Assembly: GCA_024281175.1 (NCBI GenBank)
Contig: JAMJTW010000010.1
Span: 1 to 64,000 of the forward strand
DNA length: 64,000 bases
Direction: 5' to 3'
DNA from: Candidatus Thiovulum imperiosus
GTDB lineage: Bacteria > Campylobacterota > Campylobacteria > Campylobacterales > Thiovulaceae
The notes beneath the pieces are model-generated. The model saw only the letters and a program-made list of their open reading frames with translations. It was not told the origin of the DNA and did not search any database. The position numbers were made by a program, and so were the translations under genes. Shown piece by piece: positions 45,379 to 56,600 of this stretch (positions within the stretch are counted from its first letter, which is position 1; each line of letters begins with the position of its first letter).

Positions 45379-45562
45379 ATCTTCTCTCTAAAATTTTTGG
45401 AAATATTAACACAATTAGAAAACTAAATATAAAAGGTGGTAGCTACTTTGGGTAATTTTGATAGGTAAGTTTTTAAATCTTTTATATTTAGTAATTTTAT
45501 TTTAAACTATTTATATGTCTAAAATATTGCGGTAGTCCTAAAATGATTATGATTTAATAGCT
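45379..45562. other. Non-coding stretch upstream of glyA
   Basis: About 180 AT-rich bases with no frame, hairpin or repeat that I can support. It should hold the glyA promoter. Confidence 0.4.
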
Positions 45563-45678
45563 ATTCCAGAGATAATAGTTTGTCCAGACTCTTCATCAGA
45601 AGTAACTCTAAAAGATGGGTCTTCTTGAGCAAGTTTTCCTAGAGCGATACCCATTTTCTCTTGGTTAGCTTTTGTTTT
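45563..45678 (-). pseudogene. Internal fragment of a diverged fusA copy
   Basis: These 116 bases align without gaps to 47014-47129 of fusA on the same strand, with about 5 differences. Read in the fusA frame, four are synonymous and one changes Asp to Asn. There is no start and no continuing frame on either side. The pattern points to a piece of a fusA allele from a related genome, not a fresh duplication. Confidence 0.8.
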
Positions 45679-45736
45679 GAGATAATTGAGTTTAAAACTT
45701 TCTAATTTTGTAAAATTTCAAAACTCGCTCTATTGA

Positions 45737-45871
45737 AATGCTACTTTAAAACAAGATAGTGAAGATAAAGATAATTCTGATGATGAAACTACTTTTATGG
45801 AGACATTCACAAGTCTAAGCGACTCTTTGCAAGGTGTAGTTGTGAAAAAAGTAACTCAAGGACACTCCTAA
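45737..45871 (+). pseudogene. C-terminal ORF fragment of unknown gene
   Basis: An open frame of 44 codons follows a TGA and ends at TAA 45869-45871. It is acidic, then hydrophobic (FMETFTSLSDSLQGVVVKKV). It has no start and no match I recognise. The stop overlaps the next ATG, the usual spacing of an operon end. I read it as the tail of a lost gene. Confidence 0.4.
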
Positions 45872-46070
45872 TGCAAATAACTTTAAATATTGATGAAAGG
45901 ATATAAAAAAGGAACTTCATACTGAAAACATTGAAAATGCTATCCAACTACTTTTAGAACAATTCAAGTATCGTAAAGAAAAGAGTATTTCATTGGATAT
46001 AAACAAAGCTCTTTTAGAGGTGAAAAATAGTCAAACTAAACCGATAGAAGAGTTATTGAATGAACTTTAG
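45871..46070 (+). pseudogene. Frameshifted antitoxin gene
   Basis: An ATG opens MQITLNIDERI and then hits TAA. In another frame, the next residues continue as KKELHTENIENAIQLLLEQF and end ...KPIEELLNEL. Joined, they make an antitoxin of about 66 residues. The shift lies around 45897-45910 in an A-rich run. The end overlaps the toxin remnant. Confidence 0.55.
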
Positions 46071-46257
46071 AACCTCATCACTCTTTGATAAACAGGCAAA
46101 AAAGTTATCTAAAAAATATCGAAATCTTAAAAATGATATTTTGGATTTTATGAAGAATTTTGAAAATATTCACAACTCTTCATAAACTATCAAGAAAAAT
46201 ACTTTTAAAGTCAGACTGAAAAATAGTGATAAATCTTCAGGAAAAAAAGGTGGATGA
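46060..46257 (+). pseudogene. RelE/ParE-type toxin remnant with internal stop
   Basis: The frame opens MNFRTSSLFDKQAKKLSKKY, typical of the first helices of RelE/YafQ-like toxins. It hits TAA at 46183-46185. After the stop, the same frame reads TFKVRLKNSDKSSGKKGG, the strand region where these toxins have KVRL-N-D-GK-GG. It then ends without the final strand (TGA at 46255). The toxin is inactive. Confidence 0.6.
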
Positions 46258-46295
46258 GGTTTGATTTTCCCCAAAAGGGGAAAAGAAGAGAAGTT

Positions 46296-48377
46296 TTAGC
46301 TTCTAGCCTTAATGATTTCGTCAGAAACATTTTTTGGAACTTCGTCATAGTGGTCAAACTCCATTGAGTAAGTAGCTCGACCTTGAGTGTTACTTCTTAA
46401 GTCTGTTGAGTATCCAAACATTTCAGAAAGCGGAACAAAGGCATCAACAGTTTTGTTTCCACCTCTATCACCCATAGCATTTACTTGTCCTCGTCGTCTG
46501 TTTAAATCTCCGATAACATCACCCATATACTCTTCAGGAACTTCAACTTCAACTTTCATAAGTGGTTCAAGAATAGCAGGGTTTGCTTTTCTAGCTCCCT
46601 CTTTGAAGCCCATTGAAGCAGCAAGTTTAAATGCCATTTCAGAGGAGTCAACATCATGGTAAGAACCGAATGTAAGAGTGATTTCAACATCTTCAATTGG
46701 GTATCCAGCAAGAACACCATTTTGCATAGCTTCTTTGAAACCTTTTTCAACAGCAGGAATAAACTCTTTTGGAATTACCCCACCTTTGATTTTGTTGTTG
46801 AAAGTGAAACCAGTTCCAGTATCACCCTTTTTCATTGTGAAGACAACATGACCATATTGACCTCGACCACCAGACTGTTTAGCATATTTATACTCTTGCT
46901 CAACTTCTGATTTGATTGTCTCTCTGTATGCAACTTGAGGTTCACCAATGTTGGCTTCAACTTTGAATTCTCGTAGCATTCTATCAACAAGAATTTCAAG
47001 GTGTAATTCACCCATTCCAGAGATGATAGTTTGTCCAGACTCTTCATCAGATGTTACTCTGAAAGATGGGTCTTCTTGAGCAAGTTTTCCTAGAGCGATA
47101 CCCATTTTCTCTTGGTCAGCTTTTGTTTTCGGTTCTACGGCTACCGAAATTACAGGGTCAGGAAACTCCATTCTCTCAAGAATTACAGGGTCTTTGTCAG
47201 AACTTAAAGTATCTCCAGTTGTTGTATCTTTTAATCCTACAACAGCACCGATTTCTCCAGCATAAAGTTCTTTAATTTCCTCTCTCTTATTAGAGTGCAT
47301 CTTAAGAATTCGACCAACTCGCTCTTTCTTACCTTTTGTTGTATTGATAGCATAAGTTCCAGCTTCAAGTTTTCCTCGATAGACTCGAATGAAAGTGAGA
47401 GTTCCAACAAATGGGTCAGTCATAATTTTGAATGCAAGAGCTGCGAATTCACCCTCATCACCAGATTTTACTGTTACCTCTTTAGTCTCATCTTCAGCTT
47501 CTGTTCCTCGAATATCAGCAACTTCAGTTGGAGATGGTAAGTAATTTACAACAGCATCTAATAGAGTTTGAACCCCTTTATTTTTGAAAGCAGTTCCACA
47601 AGTCATTGGAATGATGTCCATGCTTAGAGTTGCTGCTTTGATACCAGCCATGATTTCTTCTTCTGAAAGGTCTCCTTCAGCGAAATACTTCTCCATAAGC
47701 TCTTCAGTAGTTTCAGCAACAGACTCAAGAAGTTTCTCTCGATACTCTTCAGCTTTCTCTACGAGATTTTCAGGAATTTCTTCGATGTGGTAAGCAGAAC
47801 CCATTTTCGCATCTTCGTCCCAAACAACAGCTTTCATTGTAACAAGGTCTACTACACCTTGGAAATTCTCTTCAGAACCGATAGGAATTTGAATTGGAAC
47901 TGGATTTGCCTTGAGCTTCTCTCTAATATCATTTTCAACATTGTAGAAATCTGCACCTGTTCTATCCATCTTATTTACAAAAACCATTCGAGGAACACCA
48001 TACTTATTAGCTTGTCTCCAAACAGTTTCAGATTGAGGTTGAACACCACCAACAGCACAGAAAACAGCTACTGCACCATCAAGAACTCGCATACTTCTCT
48101 CAACTTCGATTGTAAAATCGACGTGTCCCGGAGTATCGATTATGTTGATTTGCTTCTCATTCCAGAAACAAGTAGTTGCAGCTGAAGTAATTGTAATACC
48201 TCTCTCCTGCTCTTGCTCCATCCAGTCCATTGTAGCCGCACCATCATGAACCTCACCAATTTTATGAGATACACCAGTGTAGAAAAGAATTCTCTCAGTA
48301 GTTGTAGTTTTTCCTGCATCGATGTGAGCAGCAATACCTATGTTTCTAACATCTTTTAAAGGAGTTTTTCTTGCCAT
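46296..48377 (-). CDS. fusA: Elongation factor G
   Basis: This 693-residue translation GTPase has G1 [15 protein letters not shown], switch motif [12 protein letters not shown]3 DTPGHVDF and G4 NKMDRTGAD. The normal domains II-V follow, including [15 protein letters not shown] and [16 protein letters not shown] moves tRNA and mRNA during elongation. It is third in rpsL-rpsG-fusA. tuf does not follow: the downstream region is a gene graveyard that includes a piece of a diverged fusA. Confidence 0.98.
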   Translation of the reverse strand: MARKTPLKDVRNIGIAAHIDAGKTTTTERILFYTGVSHKIGEVHDGAATMDWMEQEQERGITITSAATTCFWNEKQINIIDTPGHVDFTIEVERSMRVLDGAVAVFCAVGGVQPQSETVWRQANKYGVPRMVFVNKMDRTGADFYNVENDIREKLKANPVPIQIPIGSEENFQGVVDLVTMKAVVWDEDAKMGSAYHIEEIPENLVEKAEEYREKLLESVAETTEELMEKYFAEGDLSEEEIMAGIKAATLSMDIIPMTCGTAFKNKGVQTLLDAVVNYLPSPTEVADIRGTEAEDETKEVTVKSGDEGEFAALAFKIMTDPFVGTLTFIRVYRGKLEAGTYAINTTKGKKERVGRILKMHSNKREEIKELYAGEIGAVVGLKDTTTGDTLSSDKDPVILERMEFPDPVISVAVEPKTKADQEKMGIALGKLAQEDPSFRVTSDEESGQTIISGMGELHLEILVDRMLREFKVEANIGEPQVAYRETIKSEVEQEYKYAKQSGGRGQYGHVVFTMKKGDTGTGFTFNNKIKGGVIPKEFIPAVEKGFKEAMQNGVLAGYPIEDVEITLTFGSYHDVDSSEMAFKLAASMGFKEGARKANPAILEPLMKVEVEVPEEYMGDVIGDLNRRRGQVNAMGDRGGNKTVDAFVPLSEMFGYSTDLRSNTQGRATYSMEFDHYDEVPKNVSDEIIKARS

Positions 48378-48391
48378 TCTAAGTTCCTATA

Positions 48392-48865
<474 letters not shown>

Positions 48866-48940
48866 TTATTTAATCCTCTTCAATATCTCTATTTAGAATT
48901 CCTAAAATTTACTCAAGTGGCAAACTTGCGGATTTTAGTT

Positions 48941-49315
48941 TTAGCTTTTTGGCTTTTTAGCCCCATATTTAGACCGTGCAACTCTTCTGTTAGCAACACC
49001 TGCTGTATCTAATGCACCTCGAACGATGTGATATTTAACCCCTGGTAAATCTTTTACCCTACCACCTCTAACTAAAACGATAGAGTGTTCTTGGAGGTTG
49101 TGTCCCTCACCACCGATGTATGAAATAACTTCGATACCTGTTGTAAGTCTAACTTTTGCTACTTTTCTTAAAGCGGAGTTAGGTTTCTTTGGAGTTGTTG
49201 TATAAACTCTTGTGCAAACACCTCTTCTTTGAGGAGAACTCTTAAGAGCTGGAGATTTGGATTTTTTAATTACTCTCTTTCGCTCTTTTCTTACGAGTTG
49301 GTTTATGGTTGGCAT
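48941..49315 (-). CDS. rpsL: Ribosomal protein S12
   Basis: This 124-residue protein has the S12 start [15 protein letters not shown] and the conserved [18 protein letters not shown] (streptomycin-site lysines) and [12 protein letters not shown] blocks. It is first gene of the str operon, 75 bases before rpsG. A structured repeat lies upstream. Confidence 0.98.
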   Translation of the reverse strand: MPTINQLVRKERKRVIKKSKSPALKSSPQRRGVCTRVYTTTPKKPNSALRKVAKVRLTTGIEVISYIGGEGHNLQEHSIVLVRGGRVKDLPGVKYHIVRGALDTAGVANRRVARSKYGAKKPKS

Positions 49316-49372
49316 ATTTTACCCTCGAAAAAAATTTGCGGGATTCTATCATAACTCTTTAAATACTCTATC

Positions 49373-49450
49373 TGAATTCACCTTGATAATACTTCCCGAA
49401 TGAAGTCTAGCTTCTAGCAAAGTACTTGGTAAAGCCTTATCAAGACAAAT
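49373..49450. repeat. Structured intergenic repeat, copy 2
   Basis: It shares tgaattcacctt, acttcccgaa, tggtaaagcctta and aagacaaat with the copy at 551-651. CTTGATAA (49382-49389) pairs with TTATCAAG (49437-49444). Copy 1 has AG where this has GA in one arm, and the opposite arm changes to match. Confidence 0.7.
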
Positions 49451-49484
49451 TAAAAATAAAATTTACTAGAGAGAATTTCTCACT

Positions 49485-51083
49485 TTAATTATTTCCTAAA
49501 ACTCTTTCTCTAGCTTCTTCAAGAATGTCAAGTATCTTCTCTTTACTATCTTTGATTGATGCATAATCTAAATTTATAAAAAATCCTTCTGCTTTTGCAG
49601 TTAGCATCTCTTTATCTCTATTTTGAATTACTCTATAAGTTGGTATCTGTTTACTAAAACCTTTTGCTTCAACATCTTTAAGATGAATGGCTTCTATCTT
49701 ATCTTTCACAAGAAGATATGTTTCATGAGAGATAAGAATTTCTCCTGTTTCAGCTTTAGCTTCTAATCTTGCTGTTAAATTCATATGACTTCCAATAGCT
49801 GTATATTCCATTTTCTGGTCACTACCAAAATTTCCAACAGTTACATAACCTGTATTTATACCAATCCTACTATTAAAAGGTCTAACAAAACCCTCATTAT
49901 GCCATTTTGTTTGAAGCTCTTTCAGTCTATCTCGCATCTCTATCGCCATATTTACACAAGCAACAGCATCTTCTTTTATCCCTTTAGAATTTGGGTCTCC
50001 AAAAAAAGCAATAATTGCATCACCAATAAATTTATCTATTGTTGCACCATGTTTGATTGCAATATTACTCATCTCTGTAAGATAATTATTTAAAATGTAT
50101 GTTAAATCTTCAGGCTCCATCTCTTCTGTAATCCCAGTAAAGTCTTGAATATCTGAAAACATAATTGTAAGTTTTCTTCTTTTTGATTCCACAACTAGCT
50201 CTTTGTCATCAAAAAGAGAAGAGTGAAGTTGAGGAGAGAGATATTTTGCAAGTTTTTTATTTATATCATTAAGTCGAGTAACATTTACTTCAAGTTGTTG
50301 AGTTAAGTTATCTTTCTCTTTTTGAAAAATTATAAGTTGAATTAGATTATCTACTTTTGTAACAACCTCTTCAACAACAAAGGGTTTCTGAATAACATCG
50401 TTTGCACCGAGTTTCAATAGTTTTGAAGATATTTGTCTATTGTTTTCACCTGTAACAATTAGAGTTGGAATTTGATATATAGATGGAGTTTTTCTTCGTT
50501 TTGCTAAAAATTCATCACCACCCATTTCTGGCATATATAAATCCATAATTATTAAATCTATTGGAGTACTTTTTACTATATCTAATGCTTCAAGACCATT
50601 CTTAGCTAAAACAACTTTGTAATTTCTAGCAATAAATATCTTTTTCAACATATTCCTAAATACAATAGCATCATCTACTACTAAAATTACATATTTATCA
50701 TATTTTTCAACTTGTTGAATTAGAGTTGATATTTCAAGTGCAACATTCTCAATATCACCACTTTTTAAAATAAAATCTAATACACCAATTGTGTAGAGTT
50801 TCTCTCTCAATTTTGTATCTTCAGATGCTGTAAAAACTACATATTTAGACGAAAAGTTTTCCAATTTAGATGACCATGTCATTAATGATTGTCCATCTCC
50901 ATCTGGTAAATGCAAATCCAATATTATGTACTCATAACTATTTTCTCTTAATTCGCTTTTTGCATCTTTAAGAGTCATAACCCACTTTATAATATTTTCA
51001 GTAAAATTTTTTCTTATATATTTTAATAGAAGTTTTCCAGTTATTTTAGAATCTTCTACTATCAAAATTCTAGCCTTGCTCAC
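49485..51083 (-). CDS. Double-receiver class III adenylate/guanylate cyclase
   Basis: This 532-residue protein has two receiver domains (ILIVEDSKITGK with LDLHLPDGDG; LVVDDAIVFRNML with MDLYMPEMGG, both with the acceptor Asp). A coiled coil and a class III cyclase domain follow (MFSDIQDFTGITEEM, DKFIGDAIIAFFGD, SRIGINTGYVTVGNFGS, YTAIGSHMNLTARLE). The metal Asp pair and transition-state Asn/Arg are present. It should make cAMP or cGMP in response to phosphorelay input. The start is GTG with a GGAGAGA site. Confidence 0.9.
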   Translation of the reverse strand: MSKARILIVEDSKITGKLLLKYIRKNFTENIIKWVMTLKDAKSELRENSYEYIILDLHLPDGDGQSLMTWSSKLENFSSKYVVFTASEDTKLREKLYTIGVLDFILKSGDIENVALEISTLIQQVEKYDKYVILVVDDAIVFRNMLKKIFIARNYKVVLAKNGLEALDIVKSTPIDLIIMDLYMPEMGGDEFLAKRRKTPSIYQIPTLIVTGENNRQISSKLLKLGANDVIQKPFVVEEVVTKVDNLIQLIIFQKEKDNLTQQLEVNVTRLNDINKKLAKYLSPQLHSSLFDDKELVVESKRRKLTIMFSDIQDFTGITEEMEPEDLTYILNNYLTEMSNIAIKHGATIDKFIGDAIIAFFGDPNSKGIKEDAVACVNMAIEMRDRLKELQTKWHNEGFVRPFNSRIGINTGYVTVGNFGSDQKMEYTAIGSHMNLTARLEAKAETGEILISHETYLLVKDKIEAIHLKDVEAKGFSKQIPTYRVIQNRDKEMLTAKAEGFFINLDYASIKDSKEKILDILEEARERVLGNN

Positions 51084-51144
51084 AATCTCTCCAATAACAA
51101 TATCTTTAATTTTAACATTTCAAGACTCTTATCTCTTAAAACAA

Positions 51145-51906
51145 CTAGAATTGACAGCTACTACCATAAGTATAGCCAGAGATTGGTTCTACTGTCATAC
51201 AAACCTCATCACCATCTTTGGAGAATTTGATTTGAATACTCTCTTTTAAAAGATAGTTGTATGGGTGAGTCTCTGTTGAGTCTTCAAAATTCCCTAAACT
51301 TTTACTATCTGCCGTTTTTGTTACATAAGGTCTTCCAAAAAAGTCAAAAAAGATATTTATTTTCTTGGAAATTGTTTTTCCAGTTTCTAAATAGTGAAAG
51401 GAGACTTTTTCAACTCCATATTCTAAAGTTAAATTTAACTTGCTATTTACTTCTTCTTTATCTGGATGATTATTTTGTCCTGATAACTCTTTCCAAGTTC
51501 CACTAAAATAGAGTTTAGTTTGAGGGTCTATGGCAATTTCATCAGAAGCAATTTCAAACCTATATTTACTATTTGAACTATAAGTTGGTTCATCAGAATA
51601 GATAACATAATAGTAGTTTCCTTTTGTATAGGCTAAATGAATTTGCCACATACTTTTAAACCACTCTTTAGTTCTTCTAAAGTTTTGTGAAATCTCACTG
51701 CTGTTTGTTCCACTGTCTGGAGCAACTTTATATTTACTTTCAAAAAGCGCCAAACTCTGTGTGTATCTAATATGTTGTATAAATTGGTCTCTTGCCATTT
51801 CTAAATCCATATCACTTCTATTAAAAGATGAAATTCCAATTACTGAGGCGATTAAGATAACAACTACGACTTCCAAAAGAGAAAAGCCATATTTTAATCT
51901 ATTCAT
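51145..51906 (-). CDS. Type IV pilin-like (prepilin) protein
   Basis: This 253-residue protein has a prepilin peptidase motif (KYGFSLLEVVVVILIAS, with Gly before Phe and Glu at +5) and one hydrophobic N-terminal helix. The long C-terminal part has two Cys near the end (DEVCMTVEP, YGSSCQF) that could form a disulfide. It resembles type II secretion or pseudopilus proteins. It is transcribed away from the psr operon. The only other pilus component here is the GspF-like gene at 10.4 kb. Confidence 0.8.
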   Translation of the reverse strand: MNRLKYGFSLLEVVVVILIASVIGISSFNRSDMDLEMARDQFIQHIRYTQSLALFESKYKVAPDSGTNSSEISQNFRRTKEWFKSMWQIHLAYTKGNYYYVIYSDEPTYSSNSKYRFEIASDEIAIDPQTKLYFSGTWKELSGQNNHPDKEEVNSKLNLTLEYGVEKVSFHYLETGKTISKKINIFFDFFGRPYVTKTADSKSLGNFEDSTETHPYNYLLKESIQIKFSKDGDEVCMTVEPISGYTYGSSCQF

Positions 51907-52108
51907 TTGAAAAACTTTAATTTAAAAAAACTTATATCTATTGATATATAGTCAAAATATCGATATAGTTTTAAAACTATATCTTTATAAAAATAAATTC
52001 TTTTTATTTCACTTCACAAAAAGAAACCCTTTTTTCAAACTTACCGTAATATCAGCTCTAATTTGATACTATCATGTTGTATAAACTTATAAAATTAAGG
52101 AACCATGT

Positions 52109-52741
52109 ATGAAATTGGGTTTTTTAGTTGATTTAAATCTCTGTATGGGTTGTAAGGGGTGCGAAATCGCCTGTAAGGTGGAAAATGAAGTTCCCCTTTC
52201 ATCTTGGAGATTGAGAGTCAAGTATGTAGATATGGGAACTTTCCCTGATACAAAGAGAACTTTTACACCTTTAAGATGTAATCATTGTGAAAATGCTCCA
52301 TGTGAGAGAATTTGTCCTGTTTCTGCTCTCCACTATCTTGATAACGGTATTGTAAATATTGATAAAGAGCGATGTATCGGTTGTGCTGGTTGTATCATGG
52401 CTTGTCCTTATGGTGCTATCTATATGGACCCAGAAACAAATACAGCTGATAAATGTACATATTGTGCTCACAGAGTTTCCACTGGTTTAATGCCATCTTG
52501 TGTTGTTGCATGTCCAGTTGAAGCAAATATCTTTGGTGATGTTGAAGACTCTAGCAGTGCAATTAGTAAATATATTATGAATAACGATATTAAAGTTAGA
52601 AAACCTGAAAAAGGAACTTTCCCTAAACACTATTACGCTGGAGGTGGTGATGTAAATCTAAATCCACTTGCATCTAAGAGAGAAGAGGGTCATCAACTAT
52701 TCAACAACATTACTCACCTTAGTCATATAGGAGCTCATTAA
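52109..52741 (+). CDS. psrB: Four-cluster ferredoxin subunit (PsrB-like)
   Basis: This 210-residue electron-transfer subunit has four Cys groups for [4Fe-4S] clusters: CMGCKGCEIAC, CNHCENAPCERIC, CIGCAGCIMAC and CTYCAHR with CVVAC. It passes electrons between the molybdoenzyme subunit and the membrane quinone subunit. The ATG at 52109 has aaggaa upstream. It overlaps the next gene by one base. Confidence 0.92.
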   Translation: MKLGFLVDLNLCMGCKGCEIACKVENEVPLSSWRLRVKYVDMGTFPDTKRTFTPLRCNHCENAPCERICPVSALHYLDNGIVNIDKERCIGCAGCIMACPYGAIYMDPETNTADKCTYCAHRVSTGLMPSCVVACPVEANIFGDVEDSSSAISKYIMNNDIKVRKPEKGTFPKHYYAGGGDVNLNPLASKREEGHQLFNNITHLSHIGAH

Positions 52742-53640
52742 TGGTTGAACATACTATTCCAGCTACTCAAGCTGTTGTTACCCTAGATGTAGCCTTACCA
52801 GGTATTGTTTGGGGTTGGATTATTACTATGAATATGTGGGCGAAATCTATCGGAACAGGTGTTATTTTCGTAGGTTTCTATCTTTTTAAAAAGTACCCTG
52901 AAAAGACAGCATTCTTAAAGATGCCTGTTGTAATTCTTTCAATAGTTTTCATTCACATATTCCTACTTTTCACAGTCTTAGATTTACATCAGATGTTCCG
53001 TTTCTGGCATATTTTTGTATATCCTCACTGGACTTCTGCGATTACAGTTGGAGCTTGGATTGTTAGTGGTCTTGTAGGTGTTCTTTTCCTAATGGCACTT
53101 GCGAAATTTCTTAAAAAAGAGTCTACTTACGATAGCTTCATGGTTTTAGCAGTAATTCTTGCAATTCCTGTAACACTCTATACAGCTGGAATTATGGCTG
53201 AAAGTAGTGCTAGAGAGTTGTGGCAGATGCCAACAGAGATGGTTCAGATGGTTCTTGCTGCAACTTTAACAGGTTCCGCTACTCTTCTTCTTGCTGGAAT
53301 TGGAAGACTTGAAGATGAAGCGAAAAGAGACCTTGCAATAGTTCTCGGTATCTCAGCATTCTCTGCATTCATGATTTATATGGGAGAGTATGTTTTCGGA
53401 CCGATGAAAGCTGAAGAAGTTGCTGCTGTGTTATCTTACATTCAAGCTGGTGGTGAATACGCTTCAATGTTCTGGATTGGACAGACATTTGCATTTATCA
53501 TTCCTACTATTTTAGTTCTACTCTCAGTAGTAAATCGTTCTTATGGAATTCTGCCTCTAGCTGCAATTTCTGCAATTGCTGGACTCTGGTTAGTTAAACA
53601 TGTTTGGCTAATAATTCCACAACTTTTACCAATGAGCTAA
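52741..53640 (+). CDS. psrC: NrfD/PsrC membrane subunit
   Basis: This 299-residue protein has eight or nine membrane helices of the NrfD/PsrC family (PGIVWGWIITMNMWAKSIGTG at the start and YAGIMAE-type loop residues). It exchanges electrons with the quinone pool. Translation is coupled to psrB by an overlapping stop/start. The psrA-like gene follows 12 bases later. Confidence 0.88.
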   Translation: MVEHTIPATQAVVTLDVALPGIVWGWIITMNMWAKSIGTGVIFVGFYLFKKYPEKTAFLKMPVVILSIVFIHIFLLFTVLDLHQMFRFWHIFVYPHWTSAITVGAWIVSGLVGVLFLMALAKFLKKESTYDSFMVLAVILAIPVTLYTAGIMAESSARELWQMPTEMVQMVLAATLTGSATLLLAGIGRLEDEAKRDLAIVLGISAFSAFMIYMGEYVFGPMKAEEVAAVLSYIQAGGEYASMFWIGQTFAFIIPTILVLLSVVNRSYGILPLAAISAIAGLWLVKHVWLIIPQLLPMS

Positions 53641-53652
53641 GAAAGGAAATAT

Positions 53653-56600
53653 ATGTTTTTTGAAAGTAGAAGAAACTTTTTAAAAGGAACAGCTCTTGCC
53701 GTTGGTGGTGTTGCTGTTGCAAAGGGTGTTTTTAGTGGAGTCTCTCCAGAGTTAGAAGCATCTAGTGAATTCTCAACTACTCCTGAAAATCTCGATTTCT
53801 ATCCTCCTTTTGAAGAGTGGAAAGATTTCAACGAGTTAGATGGAGATGATTGGAAACGAGGTGGTATCGACCGAAAAGGTATTCAAAGTGAAAAAAATCC
53901 TGACGGTATTAAAGTAAATAACTTTACAATCGTTCCAACAGCTTGTTCTAACTGTGAGGCTTCTTGTGGTTTAACTGCATGGGTTGATAAAGAGACAATG
54001 ACAGTTAAGAAGTATATGGGTAACCCACTTCATGCTGGTTCTCGAGGTCGAAACTGTGCTAAAGGTTATGCTACTCAATCTCAAATGTATGACCCAGACC
54101 GAATTCCTTTCCCATTAAAAAGAGCTGAAGGTTCTAAACGGGGTGAAGGAAAATGGGTTAGAACAACTTGGGATGAAGCGATGACTACCATCGGTAAGAA
54201 GATGGGAGATACACTCCGAAATGGTGACGAGCTTTCTAAGAAATCTGTAATGTTCCATGTTGGACGACCAAATGAGAATGGATTTACTGGAAAAGTTTGG
54301 CACACTCTTGGAGTAGACTCTTTCAACTCTCACACAAATATCTGTTCATCAGGTGGTAGAACTCCTACAATTCAGTGGGCGAACGATGATAGGTCTTCAC
54401 CAGACTGGGCAAACGCAAAACTTATTTTTCTAAACTCTTCCCATGCAGCTGATGCTGGTCACTACTTCCAACAATCTGCTTCTTTCATTGCTGATGCAAG
54501 AAAGAAAGGTGCGAAAATGGTTGTTATGGATCCAAGACTCTCCAACTCAGCAGGTATTGCAGATTTATGGATTGCAGCTTGGCCTGGAACAGAACCAATC
54601 ATCTATCTTTACATCGCAAACCGAATTCTCCAAGAGGGGAAAGTTGATAACGCTTTTGTAAAAAATTGGGTGAACTGGGATAGATTTATAAAAAATAAGA
54701 ACTATTTAGAGTTTATTGCTGAAAAGGGATATATCTCTGAAGTTCCAACTGGAGAAACTTACGAGGATTTCATCGAAGTTCTAAAAGAGCTTTATGCACC
54801 TTATACTCTCGATTACGCTTCTGAAGAGACTCATGTTCCAAAAGAGAAGTTAGAAGCTCTTTACGATATGTTCATCTGGGCAGGAGATGCTGTTTCAACT
54901 TACTTCTGGCGTGCAGCAGCTGCTGGAAACCGAGGTGGTTGGATGTCTGGTAGGGCTGGTTTCTTACCACTTGTTCTACGAGGTGCAATTGGTTCAGAGG
55001 GAGGAACATTCTTCCATCATTGGCATGTTATCTCTGTTGCTGGAAAAGGTGGAAAATCGACAGTTGGAAATGGTGATGTTCCAAAAGTTGACCACTGGAA
55101 CGAACTTGCTTGGCCTCCAGAATGGCCGTTAAGTACTTATGAGATGTCTTATCTTCTTCCACATCTTCTTGCTGATGAAGAGTGGCAACAGAAATGGACA
55201 GCTCGAGGCTTAAAAGTTCCAACAAAACTTTCAGTTTGGATACCAAGAATGTACAACCCAGTTTGGATTAATCCAGATGGTTTCCGATGGATAGATGTTC
55301 TTAAAGATGAGTCTAAAATGGAACTCACTTTCAACTTATCTCCAACTTGGTCTGAAACAAACTGGTATGTAGATTACATCTTACCTGTTGGACTTGCTGG
55401 AGAGCGACATGACCAACACTCTGAAGCTACAATGCCAGGAAGATGGACTTCATTCCGACAACCTGTTTTAAGAGTAGCAATGGAACAAGCTGGTTGGAAA
55501 GCAAAAAATCCAAATCGTGCAACTCTTGAGGCTCATATCAAAGCTGGTCTTGGTGAGATTTGGGAAGAGAATGAGTTCTGGATGGATATGGCAGTAAACT
55601 ATATTGACCCAACTGGAGACCTTGGTGTTCGAAAACATTGGGAGTCCAAAAAACATGCTGGAAAACCTGTTACGATAGCTGAGTGGTATGATGCAGCATT
55701 CTCAAAACTTCCAAACCTTGTTAAAACTGCAAAAGCTAAATATCCAGATGCTGAATATCCAGTCTACTCTTACATGAGAGACCACGGAACTTGGCTTGAG
55801 GAAGACAAGATTTATCACGCTCAAAAACGAGAACTTCATGAAAAAGTTGAAGAGGTTTATGATGCTTCAACTGATACTTATATTACAAAAGAGTGTTATG
55901 TTTCTCATGGACATAAGTACAATAAGAAGTTTGTTACAAAAGATGAGTATGGAACTCTTATCTATGAGCAAGATGGACATAAAAAAGCTATCGGTGTTGA
56001 AGTTGATGGAAAATTAAGAAGTGGTTTTGCAACTCTTTCCAAAAAACTTGAGTTCTTCTCTGAATGGTTAGCAGAGTGGAAGTGGCCAGAATATGCAATT
56101 CCTTTCTACCCTCGAAATGAGGAAGAGAAAGAGAGTATGGTTCATCTAGTTTCTCATGTTCATCATAAATATATGACAGAGAAAAACGATAGAGGTGAAA
56201 AGAACTCTTTTGCACTCAACACAGTTTTCAGACTACCTTACAATATCCATACAAGAAGTGTGAATTCTAAACACCTTATGGAAATCTCTCAAAACCACGA
56301 CCCTATCTGGATTTCTACTGGAGATGCAGAGCGACTTGGATTTAAACGAGGCGACGCTGTAAAAGTTAAAATTGTAGATAGTGTTTCTGGACTTGATAGC
56401 GGATATTTCGTAGGTATGGCTGTTCCAACAGAGGGTGTTCTTCCAGGAACTCTTGCTTGTTCTCATCACGGAGGTCGATGGAGAGTTGTAAATTCAGTTG
56501 AAATTCAAAACGGAAACGAGGGCGAATTCCAACCTGAAGGCTTTACTGGACAACTCGGTGTTATGGGAATTGGTGCTCCACTTGCTGAACTTGAAATGGT

